In this document: positions 6,400 through 13,566 of the stretch, piece by piece
Position numbering within the stretch: position 1 is the stretch's first letter
Layout of the letters: each line of letters starts with the position of its first letter
From: CAYPYS01 sp964445715
GTDB lineage: Bacteria > Omnitrophota > Gorgyraeia > Gorgyraeales > Gorgyraeaceae
Direction: 5' to 3'
DNA length: 13,762 nucleotides
Assembly: GCA_964445715.1 (NCBI GenBank)
Contig: CAYULJ010000037.1
Span: 1-13,762, forward strand
Made by a program: the position numbers and the translations under genes
Notes under the pieces: model-generated
The model's database searches: none
What the model saw: the letters and a program-made list of their open reading frames with translations, nothing else
What the model was told of the DNA's origin: nothing

Positions 6400-7230
6400 C
6401 TAAGGTCCTAACAAAATCGCGCCGCCCACAAATCCCCATTCCTCTCCTGCGACGGAAAAAATAAAATCAGTGTGTCGCTCAGAAAGAAAATTCAACTGGT
6501 TTTGTGTGCCTGCGAGCCAGCCTTTGCCAAAAAATCCCCCGGAGCCTATTGCTATCCTGGATTGGATTATAGTGTAACCAGCGCCTAAAGGATCTATGCC
6601 AGGATCCAAAAACACCAAAAGTCTATCTTTCTGATAATCCTTCAGCAAAAACCAACCAAGCGGCGAAACAAAAATTCCAGAAACTACAATAACTATCAAA
6701 TTCCTCAAAGGCAAGCCCCACACATATAAAAGGACAAATAAAATCGGCACGAGCATAAGAGCTGTACCCAAATCTGGTTCTCCCATTATAAGGATAAATG
6801 GAATAGCGATCATTATCAGAGGAACGAACATATTTTTTAATCTAGCGTAGCCTTTATGTGTCGATAGATATTGCACTAATGAAAGCGTGATAAATATTTT
6901 GCCAAATTCTGACGGCTGGATATTGAAAAATCCAAGCGAAAGCCATCTCTGCGCACCCAGCCTCCGACTCCCGAATACAAGAACCGCTATAAGGAGAAAA
7001 ATCGTCAAAAAATAAAATATGTGCGCAATGCCTGTTATCTTCCTGTAATTCACATTGACGACGATCATAAATAACAACGCGCCCAGAAGAAACCACGTCA
7101 CTTGCCTTAAAACATAATCTGTGTTATATGGATATGTTGAGCTGAATAAAAATAAAAGGCCCAGCAGGAATATAGCTACTGCGCTTCCCAAAAGTACCCA
7201 GTCGAAATTTTTGTATTTTTTAAGCTTCAT
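6400..7230 (-). CDS. rodA: RodA peptidoglycan glycosyltransferase (SEDS), N-terminal 276 residues, ended by in-frame TAG
   Basis: RodA is the SEDS-family polymerase that makes glycan strands from lipid II in the elongasome together with PBP2 and MreBCD. Multiple membrane helices are evident. Family landmarks are GAQRWLSLGFFNIQPSEFGK (about 92-111), the catalytic-region motif GEPDLGTA (150-157), and FLSERHTDFIFSVAGEEWGF (248-267). The frame stops at TAG (6400-6402) after LLGP and then continues unchanged as YLLIKRALLIA. Truncation here would remove the last helices and should inactivate an enzyme expected to be important for a rod-shaped cell. The start lies 8 nt downstream of an R1 palindrome, and no Shine-Dalgarno sequence is visible. 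It lies downstream of mrdA, as is usual. Confidence 0.9.
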   Translation of the reverse strand: MKLKKYKNFDWVLLGSAVAIFLLGLLFLFSSTYPYNTDYVLRQVTWFLLGALLFMIVVNVNYRKITGIAHIFYFLTIFLLIAVLVFGSRRLGAQRWLSLGFFNIQPSEFGKIFITLSLVQYLSTHKGYARLKNMFVPLIMIAIPFILIMGEPDLGTALMLVPILFVLLYVWGLPLRNLIVIVVSGIFVSPLGWFLLKDYQKDRLLVFLDPGIDPLGAGYTIIQSRIAIGSGGFFGKGWLAGTQNQLNFLSERHTDFIFSVAGEEWGFVGGAILLGP

Positions 7231-7237
7231 ATTATTG

Positions 7238-7278
7238 CTTAAGTTTACACTTTAACATTGTTAAAGTGTAAACTTAAG
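7238..7278. repeat. R1 copy 4, perfect, between mrdA and rodA
   Basis: Both 20-bp arms are exactly complementary around the central T at 7258. It begins 3 nt after the mrdA stop and ends 7 nt before the rodA ATG, so it covers the place where a ribosome-binding site would be. Confidence 0.95.
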
Positions 7279-7281
7279 ATT

Positions 7282-8973
7282 TCATTTATGTGAGTGCCAG
7301 AATTCGATGGCCTTGCGTGCAATGAGCGCAGACATGTCTCCGCCAGAGCCGCCGTGTTCTAAAAATATCACAAAAGCTACCTCAGGATTTTTTGTAGGTG
7401 AAAACCCAGCAAACCACGCGTGAGTCTTTTGCCCGGATCCAGCCTGACTAGTGCCTGTCTTGCCACAGATAGAGACCTTGCTGCTCCACGCGCGGCCTCC
7501 TGTGCCATTTTCATGCTCGACAACGCCAAGCATTGCATCCCTGATTAGATTCAGATTTCGCTCTTTGATCCTGAGCTTCTTGCTCCTTTTAACCCCAAAG
7601 TTCTTCTCTCCTATTTTATCCAAAATATAAGGCTGGAGAAGCTCACCTTTGTTCGCAACGCAAGCGATTGCCCGCACCACTTGCAAAGGTGTAGCCAATA
7701 AATATCCTTGCCCTATGGAAAGATTCGCAGTGTCTCCTGTATACCAGCTGTCATTCCTCTTGATCCTCTTCCATCCCTTGTCAGGTACAAGGCCTTCTAA
7801 TTCGCCTAAAAGTTCGATACCTGTTTTTCTGCCAAAACCAAATTTTCTTGCGTATTCTGAAATATTTTTCACACCCAGCAAAATCCCAATATTGTAAAAA
7901 TAAATATTACACGACTCGATTATTGCCCTGTGCAGATTCATCGGACCATGGCCATCCCTGTTCCAGCAATTAAACAGGCCTCTGCCTACTTTGAATTTTC
8001 CGCGACACGTAAAAATTTTATCCGGCCTGGTCTTATCTGTCTCCAAGGCGGCAAGGGCGACTATTATCTTAAAAAGCGACCCTGGAGGATATTGTCCCAT
8101 AATAGCTCTATTTAAAAGCGGCCTGTCTCTGTCGTTTAGCACCTTTGCCAAAAAATCAGTAGGATCATATGAAGGCGAACTGACAAGGCTCAATATCTCG
8201 CCACTGTTAGGATCCATAAACACTGCCGCGCCCTTCTTGTCTTTCATCATCTTCCATAAAAATGACTGCAGTTCACCGTCTATCGTTAAAAAAACATCCC
8301 CACCTTTCTCAGCCTGCTTTTTACTTATGACTCCTGCCTGATGGCCGCGATTATCGACTTGGATCTGCATGCCGCCATTTTTGCCGCGTAAAAAACCATC
8401 TGCTATCTTTTCTATCCCGTCCTTCCCTATAGGGTCCTTTGCATTGTATCCGTAACTCCTCAAGAGCTCTAATTCGCTTTTGTCGATCTCTCCGATATAA
8501 CCTAATACATGTGTCGTTGCTTCGTTGTATGTATATCGCCTCGACGGGACCTCCTTGACAAGCACACCCGACAGGTCTAGTTTTAATTCTCCCACAAGTA
8601 TGGCTTTTCTCTTAGAAATATTTCTTGCCACTTCGGTCGGGGCAAATGGTGCGCGATAATTGCGTTTATAATTTCTTCTTAAGAGGCTTTCCGGCAAGTC
8701 TAGGATTTGAGCGAGTTTTTTTATTTCGACATCAAGATCCTTTATTTCTTGCGGCACGACAAAGACACCGAAGGACAACGCGTTGTCAGCCAGCACCTTG
8801 CCATTCCTGTCGTAAATAGTGCCTCTGGGCGCATCGATACGCAGAAGCCTGATGCTGTTTCTATAACTTAGCTCTCTGTAAGTCGAACCTTTTACAATCT
8901 GTAAATAATAAAGAAAAGCACCCAGGAGAATAAAAAGAATAACAAAGAATATTTGGAGCTGTCTTATTCTCAT
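7282..8973 (-). CDS. mrdA: Penicillin-binding protein 2 (elongasome transpeptidase)
   Basis: PBP2 is the class B transpeptidase that cross-links new lateral-wall peptidoglycan, paired with RodA. The protein has 563 residues. A single N-terminal membrane anchor spans about residues 6-27, followed by the pedestal/dimerisation domain with RGTIYDRNGKVLADN (50-64). The transpeptidase domain has all three active-site motifs: SxxK with S299 (PPGSLFK), SxN at 354-356 (SCN) and KTG at 505-507. Length and order match the family, so the enzyme looks functional. Its ATG overlaps the mreD stop as ATGA (4 nt), indicating translational coupling. The TGA stop is followed after 3 nt by a perfect copy of the R1 palindrome, with rodA beyond it. 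Confidence 0.96.
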   Translation of the reverse strand: MRIRQLQIFFVILFILLGAFLYYLQIVKGSTYRELSYRNSIRLLRIDAPRGTIYDRNGKVLADNALSFGVFVVPQEIKDLDVEIKKLAQILDLPESLLRRNYKRNYRAPFAPTEVARNISKRKAILVGELKLDLSGVLVKEVPSRRYTYNEATTHVLGYIGEIDKSELELLRSYGYNAKDPIGKDGIEKIADGFLRGKNGGMQIQVDNRGHQAGVISKKQAEKGGDVFLTIDGELQSFLWKMMKDKKGAAVFMDPNSGEILSLVSSPSYDPTDFLAKVLNDRDRPLLNRAIMGQYPPGSLFKIIVALAALETDKTRPDKIFTCRGKFKVGRGLFNCWNRDGHGPMNLHRAIIESCNIYFYNIGILLGVKNISEYARKFGFGRKTGIELLGELEGLVPDKGWKRIKRNDSWYTGDTANLSIGQGYLLATPLQVVRAIACVANKGELLQPYILDKIGEKNFGVKRSKKLRIKERNLNLIRDAMLGVVEHENGTGGRAWSSKVSICGKTGTSQAGSGQKTHAWFAGFSPTKNPEVAFVIFLEHGGSGGDMSALIARKAIEFWHSHK

Positions 8974-9380
8974 ATCTTCTTTTCGATCATTCTGAATAAA
9001 AGAGGCGATGCTGCGGCTGAAAATAAAGCAGTGGTGAAAATCGGCGCCACGGTCATGTCGATAAAAATAAAATACGCAAAATAAAACAGGAGGACACCGC
9101 AGAAGGAAAAGACAAAATCTATAAAAATATTTTCTTTATAATATATATGGACTTTTGCTGCGCCCGAGGCAAAACCTATGAGCCCAAAAAGGATTATATT
9201 AGAAATAAAGGGTGAAGCAGATAGGACCCCGGCATAAATACCTATTGCACTGGAAATCAAGAGGCCTCCAATCGGGCCTTTTCTTAAACCTGCAAAAACA
9301 GCCAGCACCACTAAGAGATTCAAACCTCTAAGCATTGTGCATTGCAACAGCCCCGATAAAATCACATAGATGAAAAGCAT
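8970..9380 (-). CDS. mreD: MreD rod-shape membrane protein
   Basis: MreD is a small integral membrane protein that links MreC to the elongasome. The product has 136 residues, somewhat shorter than the more usual ~160, and is almost entirely hydrophobic, with about four to five predicted membrane helices (for example 21-31, 39-53, 60-75, 87-107). MreD sequences diverge strongly, so the call rests on size, hydrophobicity, the early GLRKGPIGGLLISSAIG stretch, and its place between mreC and mrdA. It overlaps mrdA by 4 nt. Its start codon lies 8 nt beyond an R1 palindrome, and only a weak AAAAG sequence is available as a Shine-Dalgarno site, so translation may depend on mreC or on the palindrome structure. 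Confidence 0.85.
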   Translation of the reverse strand: MLFIYVILSGLLQCTMLRGLNLLVVLAVFAGLRKGPIGGLLISSAIGIYAGVLSASPFISNIILFGLIGFASGAAKVHIYYKENIFIDFVFSFCGVLLFYFAYFIFIDMTVAPIFTTALFSAAASPLLFRMIEKKI

Positions 9381-9388
9381 ATCTTTTG

Positions 9389-9429
9389 CTTAAGTTTACA
9401 CTTCAACAATGTTAAAGTGTAAACTTAAC
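9389..9429. repeat. R1 copy 5 between mreC and mreD
   Basis: The palindrome has a central A at 9409, one internal C-A position (a G-U pair in the minus-strand RNA) and a changed last base. It contains the mreC stop codon (9425-9427) and ends 8 nt before the mreD ATG. Confidence 0.93.
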
Positions 9430-10198
9430 GGATAACGAGTACCTCTTCCAGTTTTTCTATGTCAACCTCTGGCTCTATAGTTGCGTTGAGATAAAGTCCG
9501 CTAGGATCTACCTCTATAGAATCGATCGCGCCTATTGATATTCCTTTTTCAAATACGCCGCCGAATCCAGAAGTTATGACATTGTCTCCTTCTTCGGTCT
9601 CACTCGTTAGCTCTAAATATTTTATTGTCAAGCCTGTGCTAGACCCGATAACAGCGCCCTCGTCTCTCGTCCTTTGCACAACAGCGCTTACAATCGAATC
9701 GCGATCCGTGATCAAGAGAACACGACTGATGCTCCGCCCTGATTCGCGCACCCTGCCAACAAGCCCGTTGCCACTCACAACAACCATGTCCTTATGCACA
9801 TTGTCCTTCTTGCCCTTATCAATAATAAGCGTATCTCTTGAGCTAAAAGGATCTCTTGCTATGACCATGGCAGGTATATATTTACGCTTTTTCGATTCCC
9901 TAAAACCAAGGAGCGCTTTCAGGCGTTTGTTTTCCAGGCGGATCTCGTGAAAATCCGTGATCTCTTTCTTAAGGTTATTGATATTTTTCTTCAAGATCTC
10001 GTTCTCTGTGGATAGTTCTTTAAAACCAGATATGTCGCGCAATGTATAGTAAGTACCTGAGGCGAGTTTTAATGGCGCGCGAAAAATATTCAAAATTTTT
10101 ATGCGAAAATCATTCGAAAAAAGCTGGGAAAGAAAAAAAACACTGACTATTACAAAGATTACTACTACTAAAGGTGGGGTTTTGTATGTTTTTATCAC
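9425..10198 (-). CDS. mreC: MreC rod-shape determining protein
   Basis: MreC is a bitopic membrane protein whose periplasmic part activates PBP2 and scaffolds the elongasome. The 257-residue product has a membrane anchor at about 9-26, a coiled coil at about 58-97 (rich in Leu/Ile heptads, ending NKRLKALLGF), and the beta-rich MreC core at 105-257 with family-like IIDKGKKDNVHKDMVVVSGNGLVGRV and LLITDRDSIVSAVVQRT. The start is a GTG at 10198; nearby alternatives run into stops. The Shine-Dalgarno sequence is weak (AGGG well upstream). The TAA stop at 9425-9427 lies inside the terminal CTTAA of an R1 palindrome. The 56-bp gap to mreB holds an R4-type element. Confidence 0.94.
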   Translation of the reverse strand: MIKTYKTPPLVVVIFVIVSVFFLSQLFSNDFRIKILNIFRAPLKLASGTYYTLRDISGFKELSTENEILKKNINNLKKEITDFHEIRLENKRLKALLGFRESKKRKYIPAMVIARDPFSSRDTLIIDKGKKDNVHKDMVVVSGNGLVGRVRESGRSISRVLLITDRDSIVSAVVQRTRDEGAVIGSSTGLTIKYLELTSETEEGDNVITSGFGGVFEKGISIGAIDSIEVDPSGLYLNATIEPEVDIEKLEEVLVIR

Positions 10199-10219
10199 GC
10201 ACCAATGTTTGCCCTACAA

Positions 10220-10254
10220 GAATATTGTTCGAGCGAATTAAGTGAGTCGAGAAC
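10220..10254. repeat. R4-type element in the mreB-mreC gap
   Basis: The stretch includes AATATTGTTCGAGCGAA and GAGTCGAGAACTC. Its reverse complement aligns with the sequence inside aroA at about 12562-12598 (about 31 of 37 positions by eye), sharing an uninterrupted TTCGCTCGAACAATATT. It begins directly after the mreB stop codon. Confidence 0.7.
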
Positions 10255-11322
10255 TCAAAAATCGAGCTTGGATCTTACTGTAACTTTTTTCAAATATTTT
10301 ATTTCGCTCAAAACTTTTCCTGTGCCTATCGCAACTGCTGTCATTGGATCTTCAGCCACATGGACAGGAAGACCGGTCTCTTCGCTGATAAGCTTGTCCA
10401 ATCCTCTTAAAAGCGCACCGCCGCCTGCTATAATAATACCTCTTTCGATAAGATCAGCTGAAAGTTCAGGAGGAGTCCTCTCGAGCGTCATGCGCGTAGC
10501 CTCGAGCACTGCCGATATCGGTCCGGCAATCGCCTCTCTTATCTCTTCAGAAGAAATCGTTATTGTCTTTGGGAGCCCTGCCACTAAATCGCGACCGCGG
10601 ACCTCCATTGTTAATTCCTCCTCAAGAGGATACGCAGAGCCTATTTTTATCTTTATGTCTTCTGCTGTGCGCTCGCCAATCATCAAATTATAAGTCTTCT
10701 TTAAATGCTCTATTATGGCCTCGTCCAGTTCATCGCCACCTATCCTGATCGAACGCGAAAATACAATGCCCGCAAGGGATATCACAGCAATCTCTGTTGT
10801 CCCGCCACCGATGTCAATGATCATGTTGCCGCTCGGCTCCTGGATCGGAAGTCCGACGCCTATCGCAGCTGAGATCGGCTCCTCGACAAGGTACACTTCG
10901 CGCGCGCCCGCATGCTCTGCCGAGTCTTTTACAGCGCGTTTCTCGACCTCTGTGATGCCAGACGGTATAGCTATGACCATTCGCGGCCTGACAAACACCT
11001 TGCGATTATGGACCTTTTTTATAAAATACCTCAGCATATCTTCTGTTATTTCAAAATCAGCGATGACGCCATCCTTCATCGGCCTTATCGCGACAATGCT
11101 TCCGGGCGTCCTGCCCAACATGCGCTTTGCCTCTTCGCCTACTGCTAGAACACTGTGTGTGCCTTTTTGAATCGCGACCACGGACGGTTCGCAAAGCACT
11201 ATCCCCTGACCTTTTACATAAACAAGGGTCGTAGCAGTACCCAGGTCAATACCCATGTCATTGGAAAAAAGACCAAGTGCATAATTGATAAACTTTTTTA
11301 TTAATTTAAAAAATTGGGCCAT
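10255..11322 (-). CDS. mreB: MreB actin-like cell-shape protein
   Basis: MreB polymerises into membrane-bound filaments that organise lateral-wall synthesis. The product has 355 residues, slightly longer than many homologues because of an extended N-terminus (MAQFFKLIKKFINYALGLFS), which looks like an amphipathic membrane-targeting helix. The actin-fold motifs are intact: phosphate-1 DLGTA (26-30), VEEP at 146-149, phosphate-2 DIGGGTTE (170-177), and the adenosine motif AGGGALLRGLDK (299-310). AGAGG lies 6 nt upstream of the ATG. It is the first gene of the shape operon, about 20 nt downstream of a near-consensus sigma-70 promoter. The TGA stop runs straight into an R4-type element before mreC. 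Confidence 0.98.
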   Translation of the reverse strand: MAQFFKLIKKFINYALGLFSNDMGIDLGTATTLVYVKGQGIVLCEPSVVAIQKGTHSVLAVGEEAKRMLGRTPGSIVAIRPMKDGVIADFEITEDMLRYFIKKVHNRKVFVRPRMVIAIPSGITEVEKRAVKDSAEHAGAREVYLVEEPISAAIGVGLPIQEPSGNMIIDIGGGTTEIAVISLAGIVFSRSIRIGGDELDEAIIEHLKKTYNLMIGERTAEDIKIKIGSAYPLEEELTMEVRGRDLVAGLPKTITISSEEIREAIAGPISAVLEATRMTLERTPPELSADLIERGIIIAGGGALLRGLDKLISEETGLPVHVAEDPMTAVAIGTGKVLSEIKYLKKVTVRSKLDF

Positions 11323-11347
11323 CCCTCACCTCTCTAAATTTATTCTA

Positions 11348-11376
11348 ATTCTATCAAAGGGCTATATATTTGTCAA
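11348..11376 (-). promoter_or_regulatory. Sigma-70-type promoter of the mreBCD-mrdA-rodA operon
   Basis: On the minus strand TTGACA (11371-11376) and TAGAAT (11348-11353) have a 17-bp spacer. The expected transcription start lies about 20 nt before the mreB ATG, leaving a short leader with the AGAGG ribosome site. The R1 palindrome at the end of aroA lies about 20 bp upstream of the -35 box. Confidence 0.8.
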
Positions 11377-11397
11377 TGTAATTTGTGAAAGGATTCG

Positions 11398-11438
11398 CTT
11401 AAGTTTACACTTTAACATTGTTGAAGTGTAAACTTAAG
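11398..11438. repeat. R1 copy 6, containing the 3' end of aroA
   Basis: The palindrome has a central T at 11418 and one G-T position on the plus strand. The aroA frame enters it and reads LKFTLQQC before TAA at 11412-11414, six bases inside the central symmetry point. Confidence 0.95.
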
Positions 11439-12758
11439 AAGCTTTTTGAAGCCAGGAAAGGACTTGTTTATACAGTTAAGACCTGTGACGGTTACCTTGT
11501 CTCTGGTAACCATGTCGGCTATCAACATACTCATTGCGGTCCTGTGGTCACTAAAACTAGAAACGCGCGCCCCGCGTAAAGGCCTGCCGCCATTGATGAT
11601 GACGCGCTGTTGCGACGCAACGCGAATATCTGCTCCTAACTTGTGCAGATTCGTCACCATGGATTTAATGCGGTCAGTCTCTTTTACTCGCAGCTCACCC
11701 GTACCTTTAATAACAGTCCTACCTTTTGCGAGACAAGCAGCCACCATTATTATAGGTATCTCGTCTATCGCCCTCACTACCTCTTTAGGAGAAACCGTAA
11801 CGCCTTTTAGCTTGCTTGACTTGATAATGATGTCGCCATGAGGCTCGTGGCTCGTGGCTCGTGGTTCGTGACTCGCGACTCGAATATTCGCACCCATTCT
11901 TTTTAAAATATCAAGAATACCTGTTCTTGTAGGATTCAAGCCGACCTTTTTAAGAATTATCTTTGTGTTAGGTAAAATACATCCGGCTACAATAAAAAAT
12001 GCTGCGCTGGAAATATCTGCAGGGATCTCAACTGCTCCAGGAGATTTCAAGTTAACAGGCCCTTTTAAACCAACCCTTAAGCCTTGAGTCTTTAGTCTGC
12101 AGCCAAATTGTTTCAGCATGCGCTCGGTATGGTCTCTTGATTTGACAGGCTCTGCAACATTCGTAACGCCTTTTGCAGAAAGCCCTGCCAGTAAAATGCA
12201 AGATTTGACCTGCGCGCTAGCTATTCTGGATTTGTATTTTAGTGGCTTTAATTTGCCGCCGTGGATTTTCAATGGAGGGTAGATCTCTTTCTGTCCTAAA
12301 CCTTTTATACTTGCTCCCATGCGCTTCAATGGCTCTGCGATTCTTTTCATTGGCCTCTTTGAAAGAAACCTGTCGCCTTTAAGAACTACTTGAAAATCCT
12401 GACCAGCCAAAATCCCAGGCAAGATTCGCATTGTAGTACCAGAATTACCTAAGTACAAAGCTGTGCGAGGTTTCTTTAAGCCGCGCATGCCAACGCCACG
12501 CACGATAATATCTGCCACGCAAATACTCTTCGAGCTAAGTCGAGAAGAATATTTGCAAATGTTCTCAACTCTCTCCGTTCGCTCGAACAATATTTTTACG
12601 CCCATGGCGCGAAACGCCTCTATGGTGCGCAGACAGTCATCGCCCATTAGAAGATTTTTTATGCGCGTTACACCTTCTGAGATAGATGCGAGCATTATTG
12701 CTCGATGAGATATGGACTTATCAGGCGGGACAAAAATCTTACATACTTTCAACGACAA
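11412..12758 (-). CDS. aroA: EPSP synthase (3-phosphoshikimate 1-carboxyvinyltransferase), with repeat-derived insertions
   Basis: AroA transfers enolpyruvyl from PEP to shikimate-3-phosphate, the sixth step of the shikimate pathway. With a TTG start at 12758 the product is 448 residues. AGAAAGG lies 5 nt upstream of this start; the TTG at 12752 is an alternative. Visible motifs are PPDKSISHRA (11-20), LGNSGTTMR (103-111), IPADISSAAFF (245-255), catalytic-region DEIP (332-335), ELRVKETDR (355-363) and SDHRTAMS (403-410). Three parts look repeat-derived. Residues about 57-82 are encoded by R4-like sequence plus a 38-bp hairpin. Residues about 294-307 (VASHEPRATSHEP) are encoded by six 7-bp units. 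The C-terminus LKFTLQQC and its TAA come from an R1 palindrome. The insertions lie in variable loops and the core motifs are intact, so activity is plausible. The start overlaps the upstream coiled-coil gene. Confidence 0.94.
   Translation of the reverse strand: MSLKVCKIFVPPDKSISHRAIMLASISEGVTRIKNLLMGDDCLRTIEAFRAMGVKILFERTERVENICKYSSRLSSKSICVADIIVRGVGMRGLKKPRTALYLGNSGTTMRILPGILAGQDFQVVLKGDRFLSKRPMKRIAEPLKRMGASIKGLGQKEIYPPLKIHGGKLKPLKYKSRIASAQVKSCILLAGLSAKGVTNVAEPVKSRDHTERMLKQFGCRLKTQGLRVGLKGPVNLKSPGAVEIPADISSAAFFIVAGCILPNTKIILKKVGLNPTRTGILDILKRMGANIRVASHEPRATSHEPHGDIIIKSSKLKGVTVSPKEVVRAIDEIPIIMVAACLAKGRTVIKGTGELRVKETDRIKSMVTNLHKLGADIRVASQQRVIINGGRPLRGARVSSFSDHRTAMSMLIADMVTRDKVTVTGLNCINKSFPGFKKLLKFTLQQC
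11842..11883. repeat. Tandem repeat with 7-bp period inside aroA (consensus GRCTCGT, six units)
   Basis: The units are GGCTCGT three times, then GGTTCGT, GACTCGC and GACTCGA. The 42 bp equals 14 codons and encodes the VASHEPRATSHEP loop, which interrupts the usual junction between NIRV and DIIIKSSKLKG. Confidence 0.9.
12519..12556. repeat. 38-bp hairpin element inside aroA
   Basis: The arms GCAAATACTCTTC and GAAGAATATTTGC pair at 12 of 13 positions around a loop that itself contains TCGA on both sides. It encodes CKYSSRLSSKSIC, which has no counterpart in the usual EPSP synthase sequence at this place. Confidence 0.8.
12562..12598. repeat. R4-type element inside aroA
   Basis: This stretch aligns with the reverse complement of the element in the mreB-mreC gap and shares TTCGCTCGAACAATATT without a break. 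It encodes about residues 55-66 (ILFERTERVEN) of AroA and lies directly beside the 38-bp hairpin, so the two may form one compound insertion. Confidence 0.65.
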
Positions 12759-13545
12759 AATTGCCTTTCTTGATATTATTGATCTCTGACCCTGGCAGGA
12801 TATTTGCGGATGACATCGTGTCATATACCTTGTCTATTTGAGCTTTACCTAAACGTCTCGTGCCCTCTCGAATCTCAAATACCATGTCTTTTTTTGCGCC
12901 ATCTTTCTGACCCAAATCAGTCACGACAAAACTATATTCTTTGTTGACGACGAGCACGCTGCCTTTTAAAGGCTGTCTAGCCGTTTTCGTCATGGTAGCT
13001 GGCTTGCTGCGAGCGATAGTTGTACTAGGATTTATAACTATCGTATCGAGATTAACGGATTTTTCTTCTAAATCAGAGATTCTATCCTGAAGTATCTTCT
13101 TCTGGTTTTTCAAATTAACAACATCCTTCTTTACCTTATCGTAATCAGCCCCTATCTCTTTTAATTTCTTCGAGATAGCTAGCTTTTCTTTGCGTTCCGT
13201 TTCGAGCTCGTCCTTTATATCCAAGACCTCTTTTTTCTTTGCAGCCAGGTCCAATACCACGGCATCATTCTTATCCTCCTCTTCTTCTATCTGCAAAGAA
13301 AGTTTCTTTACTTTAGCGGTCAAATCTTCGATCTTACCTTCTGTTTCCTCTTTGGCTTTTTTATTGGATTTAAGCTCTTTTTCCAGGAGCCTTTTATCCT
13401 TAAGTGTAGCTGCAAGCTTATCTTCGACAAGCACTCTTTTCATGTACTCTTTTTCTTTACTGACAAAGGCAAATACTGCCAAAACTGCAGAGACAATGCT
13501 GGCAACTACAAGTAAAATCAAGACTATCTTGAAAGTTTTAGACAT
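12739..13545 (-). CDS. Membrane-anchored coiled-coil protein of unknown function
   Basis: I do not recognise a named family. The 268-residue protein has an N-terminal membrane anchor (about 7-28, with Lys before it), then a long charged coiled coil (about 33-165, rich in Lys/Glu heptads), a Ser/Thr-rich linker (about 166-193), and a compact probably beta-rich C-terminal domain (194-268; KGSVLVVNKEYSFVVTDLGQKDG, then DMVFEIREGTRRLGKAQIDKVY). The layout suggests an envelope protein with its C-terminus outside the cytoplasm, but this is inference and the topology is not certain. The start is well supported: GGAG lies 6-7 nt upstream, behind a near-consensus sigma-70 promoter (13567-13595). Its TAA stop overlaps the 5' end of aroA, so the two genes are co-transcribed and probably translationally coupled. 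A cell-wall or division role is possible from proximity to the mre operon only. Confidence 0.75.
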   Translation of the reverse strand: MSKTFKIVLILLVVASIVSAVLAVFAFVSKEKEYMKRVLVEDKLAATLKDKRLLEKELKSNKKAKEETEGKIEDLTAKVKKLSLQIEEEEDKNDAVVLDLAAKKKEVLDIKDELETERKEKLAISKKLKEIGADYDKVKKDVVNLKNQKKILQDRISDLEEKSVNLDTIVINPSTTIARSKPATMTKTARQPLKGSVLVVNKEYSFVVTDLGQKDGAKKDMVFEIREGTRRLGKAQIDKVYDTMSSANILPGSEINNIKKGNFVVESM

Positions 13546-13566
13546 AATATTCTCCTTTTCTCCAAG

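Noticed and set aside
6388..6405. Programmed frameshift or intron at the rodA break
   Set aside because: The frame is identical on both sides of the TAG, so no shift is involved, and no inserted sequence separates the conserved parts.
7238..7278. R1 as a standard rho-independent terminator
   Set aside because: The stem is AT-rich and no T-run follows on either strand. Within the mre operon it would cut off mreD and rodA. A weaker effect on transcription cannot be excluded.
7238..7278. R1 as the terminal repeat of an insertion sequence
   Set aside because: No transposase lies between copies, and no target-site duplications are visible around the copies.
12759..12824. ATG at 12824 as the start of aroA
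   Set aside because: It would add about 22 residues without family similarity and extend deep into the coiled-coil gene. The TTG at 12758 (or 12752) has a ribosome site and the normal distance to PPDKSISHR.
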